A stretch of DNA of 64,000 nt from Ferrovum sp. (GCA_019456405.1 WJXM01000054.1:41953-105952); one strand, 5' to 3'. Positions 1-10,558 are shown, counted from the stretch's first letter. The notes: generated from the sequence alone by a model not told the origin. Made by a program: numbers and translations.

Positions 1-1203
1 GGAATGACCCCTGGGGTTTCCGTGCAGACGGTTCCCCTGGCCCCGGTCATCGAAGACATGACGGCGAATCTGGGGACGGCAACCCCCACACCGGGCACTT
101 TCATTCAGCAGGATCAGATTCGTTCGGGCGATACTCTGGCTGCTCTGTTGTTCCGCATGGGCGTGAGCGACCAGGCTGCCCTCGATTTCATTGCGTCGGA
201 TCCCAAGGCGCGCGTCATCTATCAGCACATGGCGCCCGGCAAACCCATTCGCGTGGAACATGCAGCCAACGGCGATCTGGTTTCCCTGCGTTTCCCCTAC
301 GGCGACAAAGGGACATTGGTGGTTTCACGGACCCTTTCGGGATTTTCCTCCAGTTTGGTGGGAGAGGGAGACTTGCGACGCATCATTCAGGCCAACGGGA
401 CCATTCACAGTTCCCTTTTTGCCGCAGCGGATAGCGCGGGCATTCCAGACAGCGTAACCCACCAATTGACCCGCTTGTTTTCCACGGATATCGATTTTCA
501 CAACGACCTGCGTTCCGGGGATACCTTTTCCGTGGTCTATGAAGCCACCCAGAATGACTTCGACCAGTTGGTGCCGGGCAAGATCCTGGCGGCCGAGTTC
601 GTCAACAAGGGGGTGACGATCCGCCGCGTCTATTATGAAAATGCGGAGGGAGGCGACTACTACACGCCGGACGGTCATGGTTCCAAGGCCTCTTTTCTGC
701 GCTCTCCTATCGAATTCTCGCGCATCACCTCGGGCTTTTCTGCGGCGCGCTTTCATCCTATCCTGAAAACCTGGCGAGCCCATAAAGGCATCGATCTGGC
801 AGCCCCCAAGGGAACGCCCATCGTGGCTGTGGCCAATGCCACAGTGACCTATGCGGGATGGCGCAATGGCTATGGAAACATGATCGAGTTGCATCATGCC
901 AATGGGATCGATACGGTTTACGGGCACCTTTCGGCTTTTGCGGGTGGGTTGCATTCTGGAGAAAAAATTCATCAGGGTGACTTGATTGGTTATGTGGGGA
1001 TGACGGGCTGGGCGACTGGTCCTCACCTGCACTATGAATTCAAGATCAATGGGGTCCAGCATGATCCGCTGGGTCCTGAGGTGCCGCGCTTTGCCAGCAC
1101 TAACCTGACCGGCCATGCCCGTACCCAGTTTCTTTCGGCCACGGCGCCCTATCTCAAGCAACTCGATGCCGTACGCGGCAGTGCCTTCGCCAGTTTCGAA
1201 TAA
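1..1203 (+). CDS. M23 family metallopeptidase (5' end cut by window edge)
   Basis: Periplasmic or envelope peptidase of the M23 (lysostaphin/LytM) family, expected to cut peptidoglycan cross-links or activate amidases. The C-terminal M23 domain (about residues 235-370) carries the zinc ligands: His260 and Asp264 in RAHKGIDLAAP and His341/His343 in GPHLHYEF. The N-terminal part has an OapA/LysM-like peptidoglycan-binding segment (QIRSGDTLAALLFRMG) and a second domain around 140-220. No signal peptide is seen and the frame is open at base 1, so the true start probably lies upstream; the first ATG is at 4. It overlaps anmK, a pairing that fits cell-wall turnover. Confidence 0.9.
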   Translation, partial: GMTPGVSVQTVPLAPVIEDMTANLGTATPTPGTFIQQDQIRSGDTLAALLFRMGVSDQAALDFIASDPKARVIYQHMAPGKPIRVEHAANGDLVSLRFPYGDKGTLVVSRTLSGFSSSLVGEGDLRRIIQANGTIHSSLFAAADSAGIPDSVTHQLTRLFSTDIDFHNDLRSGDTFSVVYEATQNDFDQLVPGKILAAEFVNKGVTIRRVYYENAEGGDYYTPDGHGSKASFLRSPIEFSRITSGFSAARFHPILKTWRAHKGIDLAAPKGTPIVAVANATVTYAGWRNGYGNMIELHHANGIDTVYGHLSAFAGGLHSGEKIHQGDLIGYVGMTGWATGPHLHYEFKINGVQHDPLGPEVPRFASTNLTGHARTQFLSATAPYLKQLDAVRGSAFASFE

Positions 1204-2314
1204 TTCCGGGTCCTCCCTCTATGTGGGGTTGATGTCAGGGACCAGTCTCGATGGTATCGATGGGGTTCTGGTGGATTTTTCCATGCCAGTTCGCCCCAGA
1301 GTTTTGGCCCAGGCACAGTGTCCTTTTTCCGTTGATCTGCGCAGGGACCTGCTGGATTTGACCCATCCGGGGATCAATGAATTGGAGCGTGCTGCTCGCC
1401 TGTCCCGGACACTTTCCTCGCTTTATGCCGAAGTGGTTCATGAGTTGGTTCAACGGGCAGGACCGGGAGATTTTCCCGTCGTTGCAGTGGGGTGCCACGG
1501 ACAGACGGTACGTCATCGTCCAGAACAGGGATTCAGTCTCCAGTTGGTGAATGGGGCTTTGTTGGCCGAATTGACCGGTATGGCGGTCATCACCGATTTT
1601 CGTTCGGGAGATATCGCGGCCGGTGGGCAGGGCGCGCCACTGGTTCCCGCCTTTCACGCCGCATTGTTCCGGCATCCCTCGATTCCTCGTCTGATTCTCA
1701 ATCTGGGCGGTATCGCCAATCTGACGTTGCTCTTTCCGGGGCTGGCTACCCAAGGGTATGATACTGGCCCAGCCAACCTGTTGATGGATGGCTGGATTGA
1801 CCGGTGCCTGGGGCATCCCTTCGACCCTGAAGGCCGTTGGGCAGCGCAAGGCCGCTGTCATCCGGCACTGCTGGATTCCTTGTTGAACCATCCTTTTTTT
1901 CAGCGCAGTGCGCCCAAGAGCACCGGGCGCGAAGATTTCTCACTGGAGTGGCTGGAGGGGCGAGGGGAATGGGTGTCTTCACTGCCGCCCGAGGATGTTC
2001 AGGCGACTTTGCTGGAATTGACGGCGCGCTCAGTGGCTGCCGCGGTGCAGGCGGAGTGCCGGGGGCACAAGGAGGCGGAACTGTATGCCTGTGGAGGCGG
2101 AGCTCTGAATACCCAATTGGTGAAACGCTTGCAGATCTTGATTCCCGAGGTTCGGGTGCGACGCACAGACGAATTGGGGGTGCCGGCGCAACAGGTGGAA
2201 GCCTTGGCTTTTGCCTGGTTGGCATGGGCGCGCGTGCAGGGGAAAGCCGGGAATCTGCCCGAGGTGACGGGCGCGCGTCATGGCGTCGTGCTGGGCGCGC
2301 TTTATTCGCCTTGA
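1166..2314 (+). CDS. anmK: Anhydro-N-acetylmuramic acid kinase
   Basis: Cytoplasmic sugar kinase that opens and phosphorylates 1,6-anhydro-MurNAc to MurNAc-6-phosphate in peptidoglycan recycling. Diagnostic motifs are GLMSGTSLDGID near the N-terminus, the glycine-rich LNLGGIANLT and DTGPANLLMD in the middle, and CGGGALN near the C-terminus. About 380 residues, normal for the family. ATG 1166 overlaps the M23 gene by 38 bases; GTG 1181, just before the conserved region, is an equally plausible start. The 3' end overlaps the convergent xerC by 13 bases. Confidence 0.93.
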   Translation: MPYAAVPSPVSNNSGSSLYVGLMSGTSLDGIDGVLVDFSMPVRPRVLAQAQCPFSVDLRRDLLDLTHPGINELERAARLSRTLSSLYAEVVHELVQRAGPGDFPVVAVGCHGQTVRHRPEQGFSLQLVNGALLAELTGMAVITDFRSGDIAAGGQGAPLVPAFHAALFRHPSIPRLILNLGGIANLTLLFPGLATQGYDTGPANLLMDGWIDRCLGHPFDPEGRWAAQGRCHPALLDSLLNHPFFQRSAPKSTGREDFSLEWLEGRGEWVSSLPPEDVQATLLELTARSVAAAVQAECRGHKEAELYACGGGALNTQLVKRLQILIPEVRVRRTDELGVPAQQVEALAFAWLAWARVQGKAGNLPEVTGARHGVVLGALYSP

Positions 2315-3210
2315 GGCGTGGGGCGCCGACGCCGGGCACGTGGATGCGCCTGGTCATAGACTTGAGCCAGATGCTGGAAGTCGAGGTGGGTATACACCTG
2401 GGTCGATGTGATATGGGCATGTCCCAACAATTCCTGTACGGCGCGCAGATCGCCGCTGGACTGGAGCAGGTGGGAAGCAAAAGAATGACGCAGGACATGG
2501 GGATGGACTCGGTCATCCAGACCCAATTGGCGTGTGCGCAACGTCACGCGCGCCTCGATGGCGCGCATGCTCAGGGCCGAACCGCGGATACTGACGAACA
2601 AAGGCGTTTCTGGTTTCAGAGGGTGCAGAGGGTGATGGGTCAGCCAGAGTGTCAGGGCTTCCCGGGCCTTTTGGCCCACGGGAATGATGCGGAATTTATG
2701 TCCTTTTCCCAGCACCCGTACCAAACCTTCACTCGAGTTCAGGTCCTGTATGCGCAGATGAGCCAATTCTGCCAGACGCAAGCCGGAGGAATAGAACAAT
2801 TCCAGCATGGCTCGGTCCCGTTCGTCCAGCATGCGATTGCCTGGTATGTTCATCAACTGGCAGGCTTGGTCCGGGGAGAGGGCGTGGGGCAGGGAACGGG
2901 GGGATTTTGGCGGAGGGATCCCGTGACAGGGATTGAGGGTGGCGTGATGAAATTTCACCAGATAATCAAAAAAACCGCGCCAGGCCGACAGGCTACGAGC
3001 CAGGCTGCGTCCGGAGAGCCCTTGACCATGGAGTTTTCCCAGGAGGCGACGGATCTGCTGGGCGGTGATCTGGGTAAGATCGGCATGGGCAACGATCAAT
3101 AAGTTCAGGTCGCGCTGGTAACTGGAAATCGTCCGCGGGGACAAGCCTCGTTCGAAGCGCAGTTGATCGAGATAGGCGCGGATCAGAGAGGGAGAATCAG
3201 GACTGTTCAT
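2302..3210 (-). CDS. xerC: Tyrosine recombinase XerC
   Basis: Site-specific recombinase that acts with XerD at dif to resolve chromosome dimers. 302 residues. The N-terminal SAM-like DNA-binding domain (residues 5-90, SPRTISSYQRDL) is followed by the catalytic domain with the active-site Arg in SSGLRLAEL, the HVLRHSFASHLL box, and GHAHITSTQVYTH ending in the nucleophilic Tyr. XerC rather than XerD is chosen because it is the last gene of dapF-DUF484-xerC, a conserved proteobacterial operon. Its start overlaps the DUF484 gene by 14 bases. Confidence 0.93.
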   Translation of the reverse strand: MNSPDSPSLIRAYLDQLRFERGLSPRTISSYQRDLNLLIVAHADLTQITAQQIRRLLGKLHGQGLSGRSLARSLSAWRGFFDYLVKFHHATLNPCHGIPPPKSPRSLPHALSPDQACQLMNIPGNRMLDERDRAMLELFYSSGLRLAELAHLRIQDLNSSEGLVRVLGKGHKFRIIPVGQKAREALTLWLTHHPLHPLKPETPLFVSIRGSALSMRAIEARVTLRTRQLGLDDRVHPHVLRHSFASHLLQSSGDLRAVQELLGHAHITSTQVYTHLDFQHLAQVYDQAHPRARRRRPTPQGE

Positions 3211-3853
3211 GGGCGCGCAGGGCCGTACTGATCAGGTCGGTGATGCGCTGCAGGTAGAAGATGCCCATGTCTGGGTAAAAACGGTTTTCATCGGGCGAGG
3301 CCAGCAGCAAGGCGCCAAAAGTTTCACTGTCACGCAGGGGTAACAAAGCGAAGGATTTCAGGCTGGGGGCCAACTCGCCAAACCACTGGTCGCATTGCAC
3401 GGGCGTGTGGTGCCCACAGCGGGGGGTTTCTACATGGGCGATGGCTTCCTTCTGGATCTGGGCCACAGGTTGGAAGGCGGGATCTTCCAAAACGTCGCCC
3501 TGAATCCCCCAGAGGCGCAGGGTGACGTGGGGGACTCCGAAATGATGCAGCATTTGATGCTGGATGGTATCGAGAACGCCTTTCAACGTGCGCTGAACCA
3601 GCAATCGCACGGCCAGTTGGTGAACCTTGCCACTGATATTGTCATTGGTTTCTGCATAGCCGATCAATTCAGACAGGCGCTGTTCCAGAGTGCGGTTCTT
3701 GTTGCGCAAGGTCAGCAGTTGGCGTTCGCTCAAGGAAACGGTATGGTTTCCGTGCGGATGCGGAATCTGAATTTCATTCAATACCGCTCCGTGCAACACA
3801 AAAAACTCAGGGTTGTCCTTGAGCCAGGAGGCAACAATTTCAGCGTCCAGCAT
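3197..3853 (-). CDS. DUF484 family protein
   Basis: 218-residue cytoplasmic protein with the DUF484 fold, a GAF-like domain of unknown function. Features include the N-terminal [19 protein letters not shown] segment ([16 protein letters not shown]), a short predicted coiled coil (residues 40-75, [23 protein letters not shown]), and a GAF-like C-terminal half with [17 protein letters not shown] and [13 protein letters not shown]. It sits between dapF and xerC and overlaps each by 14 bases, so translation is probably coupled. The adjacency is conserved but no biochemical role is established. Confidence 0.88.
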   Translation of the reverse strand: MLDAEIVASWLKDNPEFFVLHGAVLNEIQIPHPHGNHTVSLSERQLLTLRNKNRTLEQRLSELIGYAETNDNISGKVHQLAVRLLVQRTLKGVLDTIQHQMLHHFGVPHVTLRLWGIQGDVLEDPAFQPVAQIQKEAIAHVETPRCGHHTPVQCDQWFGELAPSLKSFALLPLRDSETFGALLLASPDENRFYPDMGIFYLQRITDLISTALRAHEQS

Positions 3854-4706
3854 GGGTAAGTTCCTCGATGTTCGGGATGTGGACGATCCCGGTGTAGACA
3901 GTGACAGCAGGGCCGGTCATCCACACAGGATGACCGGCGCCCTGCCATTCGATGAGCAGTTCTCCGCCGCGGGTCATGACGTGTACGAGAGGATCCAGTC
4001 GCTCCAGACGTTGACCGGCTACGACGGCAGCGCAGGCCCCCGTACCGCAGGCCAGGGTCTCCCCTGAGCCGCGTTCATAAACCCGCAGATGGATATGGGT
4101 GCGGTCCACGATCTCCATGAATCCGGCATTGACCCGTTCCGGAAACGAGGAATGACGTTCAATCAGAGGGCCTTCCGTGTCGACGGGTGCGTGGGTGATG
4201 TGTTCGACCACCTGCACGGCATGGGGATTGCCCATGGAGAGTACGGAAAAGGTGCGGGTCACCTTTCCGAGGGATAAATCATAGGTGGGTTGGAGGGCGG
4301 GGGTCAGAAAGGGAATTCGGACAGGATCAAAGAGGGGTTCGCCCATGTTGACCCGGACGTTGCCCTCCGGCAGCAACTCTGGTTCAAGCACGCCTGCCAG
4401 GGTTTCGACGCGCAAGCGGGCGCGCTGCGTCAGGTTTTGATCACGAACATAACGGGCGAAACAACGGACCCCATTGCCGCAGTTGGCGACTTCTCCTCCG
4501 TCGCGATTGAAAATTCGGTAACGGAAGTCATTCGCAGCGTCTTGTGCCGGCTCTACCCACAGGATCTGATCACAGCCTACGCCAAAATGGCGATCAGCCA
4601 ACCAACGCAGTTGAATCGGGGCCAGGGCGAGGGGGGTCCGTACTCCATCGAGTACGACAAAATCATTGCCCAAACCCTGCATTTTGGTGAAAGGAAGTGT
4701 CCCCAT
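3840..4706 (-). CDS. dapF: Diaminopimelate epimerase
   Basis: Converts LL- to meso-diaminopimelate for lysine and peptidoglycan synthesis. 288 residues from the ATG at 4706, chosen because the family begins with a short stretch before [13 protein letters not shown]; the reading frame extends further upstream but that part is not family-like. The two catalytic cysteines are visible: Cys76 in ANCGNGVRC and Cys220 in [10 protein letters not shown]. It lies 50 bases downstream of the acyltransferase stop and overlaps the DUF484 gene. dapB lies far away at 19623. Confidence 0.95.
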   Translation of the reverse strand: MGTLPFTKMQGLGNDFVVLDGVRTPLALAPIQLRWLADRHFGVGCDQILWVEPAQDAANDFRYRIFNRDGGEVANCGNGVRCFARYVRDQNLTQRARLRVETLAGVLEPELLPEGNVRVNMGEPLFDPVRIPFLTPALQPTYDLSLGKVTRTFSVLSMGNPHAVQVVEHITHAPVDTEGPLIERHSSFPERVNAGFMEIVDRTHIHLRVYERGSGETLACGTGACAAVVAGQRLERLDPLVHVMTRGGELLIEWQGAGHPVWMTGPAVTVYTGIVHIPNIEELTHAGR

Positions 4707-4756
4707 GGTCCCCGTACTGGGTGGTGTCGAAGGTGAAATGCTACGCTTTTTCTGGC

Positions 4757-5656
4757 TCACTGGGTAGATTGGGGCTTCGCAGGGTCGTCGTAAGGAGACG
4801 TTTCTCCGGGAGGGCGGGTCTTGAAGCGTTTGTGCGACCATAGATAATTGGCGGGTTGTTCGAGGATGCGTTCCTCGATGAAGTGGTTCATGCGGCGGGT
4901 ATCCGCTTCATCGTCGCCGCTGGGAAAATGTTCCCAGGAGGGGAAGAAAGTGACTTCAAACCGCCCTCTCTCGAAATCGAGGTGGACGACGCAGGGAACG
5001 ACGGATGCCTTGGCTAATTTGGTCATCCGGGCCAAAGCGGGGACGGTAGCCGCCTTGACTTTGAAGAAATCCACGAAAAGTGAATCTTTAGGGCCAAAGT
5101 CCTGATCTGGCAGGTAGTAGAGCAACCAACCCGGTTTGAACGCCCGTAGTACGCTACGCAAACTATCCTGGCGGGCAAAGATCAGTCCTTTTCCCCAGCG
5201 CAGTCGACGTTCACGGATCAAGGCGTCAAGGGTGGGATGCTTGATTTTTGAGTTGATGGTGATGACGTCGAAATCCAGGGTCAGGAAGGGGCCGATGGTG
5301 TCTACCCCGAAGAAATGGGGCGTGAGAAGGATGACCGGCCCTTTCGTTTGGGCGTGACGCACCTGTTCCAGGCCCTGAAAGTGAATCATGGCGCGCAAAC
5401 GCCGTTCAGAAGCGAACCAGGCTATCCCGAGGGCCAGGGCGCTGGTCACGAATCCCTGAAAATGACGAAGGGCCACTTGATGGCGTTGGGCATCACTCCA
5501 CTGGGGAAAGCACAATGCCAGGTTGATGAGGGTGACGCGACGCCGTTCGCGGGCGAGGGCAAAGGCCAGGGTACCGAGCAGACGACCAGGGATCCACAGG
5601 GCCTCGAGGGGGAGCCAGTGGAGTAACCAAAGAGGGAAAAAAATCAGGCGCATCAT
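4757..5656 (-). CDS. LpxL/HtrB-type lipid A acyltransferase
   Basis: Inner-membrane lysophospholipid acyltransferase-like protein, most likely adding a secondary acyl chain to Kdo-lipid A. 299 residues with an N-terminal hydrophobic anchor ([19 protein letters not shown]), the HX4D-type catalytic motif in LTPHFFGVD (about residue 113), and [16 protein letters not shown], which fits the lipid A acyltransferase signature. Two adjacent ATGs (5656, 5653) are possible starts. It is divergent from metK, with 74 bases between, and heads a minus-strand group with dapF, DUF484 and xerC. Acyl chain specificity cannot be read from the sequence. Confidence 0.85.
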   Translation of the reverse strand: MMRLIFFPLWLLHWLPLEALWIPGRLLGTLAFALARERRRVTLINLALCFPQWSDAQRHQVALRHFQGFVTSALALGIAWFASERRLRAMIHFQGLEQVRHAQTKGPVILLTPHFFGVDTIGPFLTLDFDVITINSKIKHPTLDALIRERRLRWGKGLIFARQDSLRSVLRAFKPGWLLYYLPDQDFGPKDSLFVDFFKVKAATVPALARMTKLAKASVVPCVVHLDFERGRFEVTFFPSWEHFPSGDDEADTRRMNHFIEERILEQPANYLWSHKRFKTRPPGETSPYDDPAKPQSTQ

Positions 5657-5730
5657 GGCGCTAAGGGGATTGCTGGTACAATTCCCGGCTGCAGTACTTT
5701 TCCAATTTTTGATAAAGGGCAGGGTTTGCC

Positions 5731-6888
5731 ATGAGTGAGTATATTTTCTCTTCGGAGTCGGTATCCGAAGGGCATCCGGACAAGGTGGCCGATCAGATTT
5801 CTGACGGGGTTCTGGATGCCATTCTAACGCAAGATCCGCGCGCCCGGGTGGCCTGCGAAACTTTGACCAGTACGGGTCTCATCGTCATTTCCGGCGAAAT
5901 CACCACCAAGGCACAGATCAACTACATCGATGTGGCACGGGACGTGGTGCGGCGCATCGGTTACAACAGTTCCGAGATCGGTTTTGATTATCAGACCTGC
6001 GCGGTGCTGACGGCCCTCAATCGACAAAGTCCGGACATTGCTCAAGGGGTGGATGAAGGGAGTGGACTCGACCTCGATCAGGGGGCGGGCGACCAGGGGT
6101 TGATGTTCGGTTATGCCTGTGATGAAACCGATACGCTCATGCCTTTGCCTATCCACCTGTCGCATCGCTTGATGCAGCGCCAGTCTGAATTGCGCAAGAA
6201 CGGACGGATGCCCTTTTTGCGTCCGGATGCCAAATCGCAGGTGAGCGTTCGCTATGTCGATGGGCGGCCCGCCCGTATCGAGACGGTGGTTTTGTCGACC
6301 CAGCATCATCCCGAAATCTCTCATCAGCAACTTACCGAAGCAGTGATCGACGAGATCATCAAGCCGGTACTGCCCGCTCACCTGCTGGGACCCAACACCC
6401 GATATCTGGTCAATCCCACTGGCCGTTTCGTGATCGGAGGTCCTATGGGAGACTGTGGACTCACTGGACGCAAGATCATCGTGGATACTTACGGGGGTGC
6501 TGCTCGTCATGGTGGTGGGGCTTTTTCCGGCAAGGATCCCTCCAAGGTGGACCGTTCTGCGGCCTACGCCATGCGCCATGTGGCCAAGAATATAGTGGCT
6601 GCCGGACTGGCACGCCGATGCGAAGTGCAGGTGGCTTATGCCATCGGGGTCGCCCGTCCGGTCAGTTTGATGGTCAACACGTTCGGCACCGGGAAACTTT
6701 CCGATGAAAAACTGGCCCAACTGGTCGAGTTGCACTTCGACTTGCGTCCCAAGGGCATCATTCAGTCCCTCGACCTGCTCCGCCCCATTTACAGCAAGAC
6801 GGCGGCCTATGGTCACTTTGGGCGGGAAGAGCCGGAATTCACCTGGGAAATGCGCGATCGCGTCCAGGCACTACAGGCCGATGCCTGA
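5731..6888 (+). CDS. metK: S-adenosylmethionine synthase
   Basis: Makes S-adenosylmethionine from methionine and ATP. 385 residues, normal length. Visible signatures: [19 protein letters not shown] at the N-terminus, [12 protein letters not shown] in the middle and [16 protein letters not shown] in the C-terminal domain. First gene of metK-ahcY-metF; ahcY follows 44 bases later, so the three likely form one methyl-cycle operon. The 74-base upstream gap shows no recognisable SAM or SAH riboswitch. Confidence 0.97.
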   Translation: MSEYIFSSESVSEGHPDKVADQISDGVLDAILTQDPRARVACETLTSTGLIVISGEITTKAQINYIDVARDVVRRIGYNSSEIGFDYQTCAVLTALNRQSPDIAQGVDEGSGLDLDQGAGDQGLMFGYACDETDTLMPLPIHLSHRLMQRQSELRKNGRMPFLRPDAKSQVSVRYVDGRPARIETVVLSTQHHPEISHQQLTEAVIDEIIKPVLPAHLLGPNTRYLVNPTGRFVIGGPMGDCGLTGRKIIVDTYGGAARHGGGAFSGKDPSKVDRSAAYAMRHVAKNIVAAGLARRCEVQVAYAIGVARPVSLMVNTFGTGKLSDEKLAQLVELHFDLRPKGIIQSLDLLRPIYSKTAAYGHFGREEPEFTWEMRDRVQALQADA

Positions 6889-6932
6889 GTTCTGGGAAGA
6901 GCCAATACACAACGAATGAATGGAGAGTTTCA

Positions 6933-8243
6933 ATGAATGCGATTTCACAGACTTTGGCGGGTGACTTCAAGGTTGCCGATATGACGTTGGCGGCCTGGGG
7001 ACGCAAGGAAATCCAGATTGCCGAGAATGAAATGCCGGGGCTCATGGCCCTGCGTGCAGAATATGCCGATCAACAACCGCTGCAGGGGGCACGCATTGCC
7101 GGTTGTTTGCACATGACCATCCAGACTGCCGTCTTGATCGAGACACTGGTGGCCCTGGGGGCGGAAGTCCGCTGGAGTTCCTGTAATATTTTTTCCACCC
7201 AGGACCAAGCCGCAGCAGCCATCGCCGCCACAGGGGTTCCGGTGTTTGCCTGGAAGGGAGAAACGGAAGAGGAATTTTGGTGGTGCATCGAAAAAACCAT
7301 CTTTGGGCCGGAAAACTGGTTGCCCAACATGATTCTGGATGACGGAGGGGATCTGACTCTGGTGATGCATGACAAGTATCCTCATCTGCTCGAGTCCATT
7401 CGAGGTATTTCCGAAGAAACGACCACTGGCGTACATCGTTTGAATGAAATGCTGAAGCGCGGAGAGTTGAAGTGTCCGGCGTTCAATGTCAACGACTCGG
7501 TCACCAAGTCCAAATTCGACAATTTGTACGGATGTCGTGAATCCCTGATGGATGGAATCAAACGGGCGACCGATGTGATGATTGCCGGAAAGGTGGCCGT
7601 GGTCGCCGGTTATGGTGATGTGGGTAAAGGGTGTGCTCAGGCTTTTCGTGGGCTGGGTGCAACGGTATGGATTACGGAAATCGATCCCATCTGCGCCCTG
7701 CAGGCGGCCATGGAGGGGTATCGGGTGGTCAACATGGACGAAGTGGCTGCTTTGGGGGATATCTTCGTCACTGCAACGGGCAATGTAGAAGTCATCACCC
7801 ACGCCCACATGCAAGTGATGAAAAATGATGCCATCGTATGCAATATTGGTCATTTCGACTCGGAAATCGACATTGCTTCCCTGCGCAACTACCCTTGGGA
7901 CAATATCAAGCCGCAGGTGGATCATGTCATTTTCCCTGATGGCAAGCGTCTGATCGTATTGGCGGAAGGGCGTCTGGTCAATCTGGGGTGTGCGACGGGA
8001 CATCCGAGTTTTGTGATGTCTGCTTCTTTCACCAATCAGGTCATGGCCCAGATCGAATTATGGAACAATCATGGTACCTATCCGGTGGGTGTGTACATTC
8101 TCCCCAAGGCACTGGATGAGAAGGTGGCCCGCCTGCATTTGAAGCGCATTGGCGTGCAACTCACCTTGTTGACGGAAAAGCAGGCCGAATACCTCAACCT
8201 GCCTGTCACGGGGCCCTACAAACCCGAGCATTACCGGTATTGA
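6933..8243 (+). CDS. ahcY: Adenosylhomocysteinase
   Basis: NAD-dependent hydrolase that splits S-adenosylhomocysteine to adenosine and homocysteine, relieving product inhibition of methyltransferases. 436 residues. It shows the NAD-binding [17 protein letters not shown], the substrate-site region [13 protein letters not shown], and the C-terminal PYKPEHYRY ending typical of the family. A clear GGAGAG ribosome site precedes ATG 6933. The 44-base gap after metK is too short for the SAH riboswitch often found before ahcY in related bacteria. Confidence 0.97.
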   Translation: MNAISQTLAGDFKVADMTLAAWGRKEIQIAENEMPGLMALRAEYADQQPLQGARIAGCLHMTIQTAVLIETLVALGAEVRWSSCNIFSTQDQAAAAIAATGVPVFAWKGETEEEFWWCIEKTIFGPENWLPNMILDDGGDLTLVMHDKYPHLLESIRGISEETTTGVHRLNEMLKRGELKCPAFNVNDSVTKSKFDNLYGCRESLMDGIKRATDVMIAGKVAVVAGYGDVGKGCAQAFRGLGATVWITEIDPICALQAAMEGYRVVNMDEVAALGDIFVTATGNVEVITHAHMQVMKNDAIVCNIGHFDSEIDIASLRNYPWDNIKPQVDHVIFPDGKRLIVLAEGRLVNLGCATGHPSFVMSASFTNQVMAQIELWNNHGTYPVGVYILPKALDEKVARLHLKRIGVQLTLLTEKQAEYLNLPVTGPYKPEHYRY

Positions 8244-8247
8244 AGCC

Positions 8248-9093
8248 ATGAATCACGTGCATCACGAGCGGGTGTTCAGTTTTGAGTTTTTCCCCCCCAA
8301 GACGTCCGAGGGGGCGGAAAAACTTCGTCACACCCGGCGCCAGTTGGCGCAACTCAACCCCACCTTTTTTTCCGTGACCTATGGCGCGGGCGGCACCACC
8401 CAGGACCGCACCCTGGAAACCGTGGTGGAGATTCAGCAGGAGGGACATCCTGCTGCGCCCCATCTGTCCTGTATCGGCGCGACACGGGACAGTTTGCGCC
8501 AAGTCCTGGCGCAATATCGTCGCCATGGTATCCGTCATCTGGTGGCTTTGCGCGGGGACTTGCCTTCCGGCACTCTGGGCGGCGGCGAATTTCGTTACGC
8601 CAGCGACCTGGTACGTTTCGTGCGTGAAGAAACGGGAGACCACTTTTTCATTGAAGTGGCCGCCTATCCCGAGGTGCATCCGCAAGCACGCTCGGCGCAG
8701 GAAGGCATTCGCCACTTTCGGGAAAAAGTCGAGGCGGGGGCTGATTCAGCCATTACCCAATATTTTTACAATCCGGACGCCTATTTCAGTTTTGTGGAGG
8801 ACTGTGATGCAGCGGGGATCACCGTGCCGATCGTGCCAGGGATCATGCCCATCGCCAACTTTTCACAATTGAGTCGCTTTTCCGAGGCCTGCGGCGCTGA
8901 GATTCCACGCTGGATCCGCCAAAAAATGCAGGGCTACGGGGATGACAGCGCTTCCATCAAGGCCTTTGGTCTGGAAGTGGTGACTCACTTATGCGACCGG
9001 TTGCTGGAGGGCGGGGCGCCTGGGCTACACTTTTATACCATGAACAGTGCCGGGCTGACTGCAGTCATCTGGGAACGGCTGCATTTGACTTGA
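8248..9093 (+). CDS. metF: Methylenetetrahydrofolate reductase
   Basis: FAD enzyme that reduces 5,10-methylene-THF to 5-methyl-THF, supplying the methyl group for methionine synthesis. 281 residues. Signatures are FSFEFFPPKTSEG at the N-terminus, FSVTYGAGGTTQDRT, LVALRGDLP, and TQYFYNPDAYFSF. It begins 4 bases after the ahcY stop with only a weak ribosome site, suggesting coupled translation. It completes the metK-ahcY-metF group; methionine synthase is not in the window. Confidence 0.95.
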   Translation: MNHVHHERVFSFEFFPPKTSEGAEKLRHTRRQLAQLNPTFFSVTYGAGGTTQDRTLETVVEIQQEGHPAAPHLSCIGATRDSLRQVLAQYRRHGIRHLVALRGDLPSGTLGGGEFRYASDLVRFVREETGDHFFIEVAAYPEVHPQARSAQEGIRHFREKVEAGADSAITQYFYNPDAYFSFVEDCDAAGITVPIVPGIMPIANFSQLSRFSEACGAEIPRWIRQKMQGYGDDSASIKAFGLEVVTHLCDRLLEGGAPGLHFYTMNSAGLTAVIWERLHLT

Positions 9094-9112
9094 GGGGGGG
9101 CTGATCCCCCTT
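9092..9112. terminator. Stem-loop between convergent metF and methyltransferase genes
   Basis: An eight-pair stem (GAGGGGGG/CCCCCTTC, one G-T pair) with a five-base loop CTGAT sits right after the metF stop and before the convergent methyltransferase stop. Neither side has a convincing T-run, so it is at best a weak bidirectional terminator or an mRNA 3'-end stabiliser. Confidence 0.45.
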
Positions 9113-9133
9113 CCGAGGCGAGTTTCCTGACTC

Positions 9134-10294
9134 TTACAACCCCAGACGGATCAATGCGGACTCATTTTCGGGGCCCCGACCCAGTACCAACACCTTGAAT
9201 AATTCGCCCATTTCTGCCGGGCTCAAGAGTTTTTGGACCGCACTGACGGCACGATAGTCCGTATTGGCTTCTCCGTGCACTTTTTCCAATTCATGAAGAA
9301 TCCCTTCTTCAATCAACCAGGACGCCTGTGTCTGCCAGGTTTCGACTTGCATGCCTGCCCGACGGGCCGCCCGGACAACCCGGGTAAAGTCCACATGAGC
9401 CGTGATGTCCTGAAGTCCGGGGTAAAGAAAAGGGTCGCCATGGGCATGATGCCGATAGTGACACATCAACGTACCGCCACTGCGTTGGGGATGGATGAAT
9501 TCGCGTGCCGGGAAACCGTAATCGATAAAAAAAGCCCGGCCGGCCTTCAATGTTTGGCCCAACAACATCATCAGTCCTTCTGCAGCCAGAGCAACTTCCG
9601 TGTCATAGGGTTCGGGGTAATCGGTCATGATCGGCATTCCCTCGAGGAGGGGGGAATTTGCAGGGAGGGGTTGAGTTTTCCAGCGCCAGCCTTCTTCCAT
9701 CACCGTAATTCCCCATTGATGCCATTGCCCATTCTGCCAACGCACTCGTTGGACAGGCAGGGCATCCAGTACTTCATTGGCCAGTACGACCCCTTCCAGT
9801 TCCGTCGGCCAATGTTCCAGCCATTCCACCCTGCGTTGCAAGTCTGGAGGCAACTGACGGATTTTTTCCTGTTGTCGCTGTCGCAAGTCAGTGCTTACTT
9901 CCAGGATGGCATAACGATTCGGCAGGCAATCTTGTTTTTCCAGAGCCTTCAACAAGTCTTGGGCCAACTGTCCCGTTCCAGCCCCCAATTCGAGTATCGT
10001 GGTCTCCCGTGAATCCAATTCCCCGAGGGTGCGTGCGAGGGGGTGGGCCAAAGTATGAGCAAAGAGAGGGGTCATCTCCGGGGCCGTGGTAAAGTCTCCG
10101 GAGGGGCCCAATTTGACCGATCCTGCCGCATAATATCCCAATCCGGGTGCGTAAAGAAGCTGGTGCATGAAATCGGCAAAGTCGATCCATCCCCCGGCTC
10201 TGTCGATGGTTTTGTTGATCTGTCGGATCAGTTGCTGACTGTGTTCTTTCGCTTCGACACTCGGCAACAAGGCCTGGGTGGAATACCATTCCAA
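9134..10294 (-). CDS. SAM-dependent methyltransferase, MidA/NDUFAF7 (DUF185) family
   Basis: Class I methyltransferase of the DUF185 family, whose mitochondrial member methylates an arginine in a complex I subunit. The family signature runs from GGWIDFADFMHQLLYAPGLG through GDFTTAPEMTPLF to the SAM-binding ILELGAGTGQLAQDLL and NEVLDALPV. The reading frame continues upstream to 10615, but the family normally starts shortly before the EHSQQLI segment. I therefore prefer TTG 10294, which has GAGG nine bases upstream (386 residues); another TTG lies at 10309. The bacterial substrate is not certain. Confidence 0.85.
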   Translation of the reverse strand: MEWYSTQALLPSVEAKEHSQQLIRQINKTIDRAGGWIDFADFMHQLLYAPGLGYYAAGSVKLGPSGDFTTAPEMTPLFAHTLAHPLARTLGELDSRETTILELGAGTGQLAQDLLKALEKQDCLPNRYAILEVSTDLRQRQQEKIRQLPPDLQRRVEWLEHWPTELEGVVLANEVLDALPVQRVRWQNGQWHQWGITVMEEGWRWKTQPLPANSPLLEGMPIMTDYPEPYDTEVALAAEGLMMLLGQTLKAGRAFFIDYGFPAREFIHPQRSGGTLMCHYRHHAHGDPFLYPGLQDITAHVDFTRVVRAARRAGMQVETWQTQASWLIEEGILHELEKVHGEANTDYRAVSAVQKLLSPAEMGELFKVLVLGRGPENESALIRLGL

Positions 10295-10372
10295 AGGTTC
10301 GGCCCTCAAATAGCGCGCATCATACTCCCATTTGGTAGTATGACGATGTTTACAAGATTCCGGGATATGACG

Positions 10373-10558
10373 ATGAGTTTTTTCTGGCAGATTGCGGGGT
10401 TCTTCCTGCTTCTGAATTTTGCCTGGTACCTGACCTATTCGGACAGATTCTGGGTGTACGTCAGTGGGTTCGTACTCATGGGGTTCCTCATGCTCTACTC
10501 TCTGTTCGTCATTTTCAAAATTCTGCGCAAGGACGCACGCCCCTCTTCTGATGAGTGA
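10373..10558 (+). CDS. Small two-helix membrane protein of unknown function
   Basis: A 61-residue hydrophobic protein. Two membrane helices are evident (about residues 5-20, [14 protein letters not shown], and 28-50, [21 protein letters not shown]), followed by a charged tail ([13 protein letters not shown]). The start is uncertain: in-frame ATGs occur at 10340, 10346, 10367 and 10373; the last has GGGA seven bases upstream. The stop overlaps the ttcA start by eight bases, suggesting coupled translation. I do not recognise a family; support comes from composition and from the overlap with ttcA. Confidence 0.6.
   Translation: MSFFWQIAGFFLLLNFAWYLTYSDRFWVYVSGFVLMGFLMLYSLFVIFKILRKDARPSSDE

Noticed and set aside
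6889..6932. SAH riboswitch before ahcY
   Set aside because: The gap after metK is only 44 bases and lacks the conserved structure; no similar element is seen before metK.
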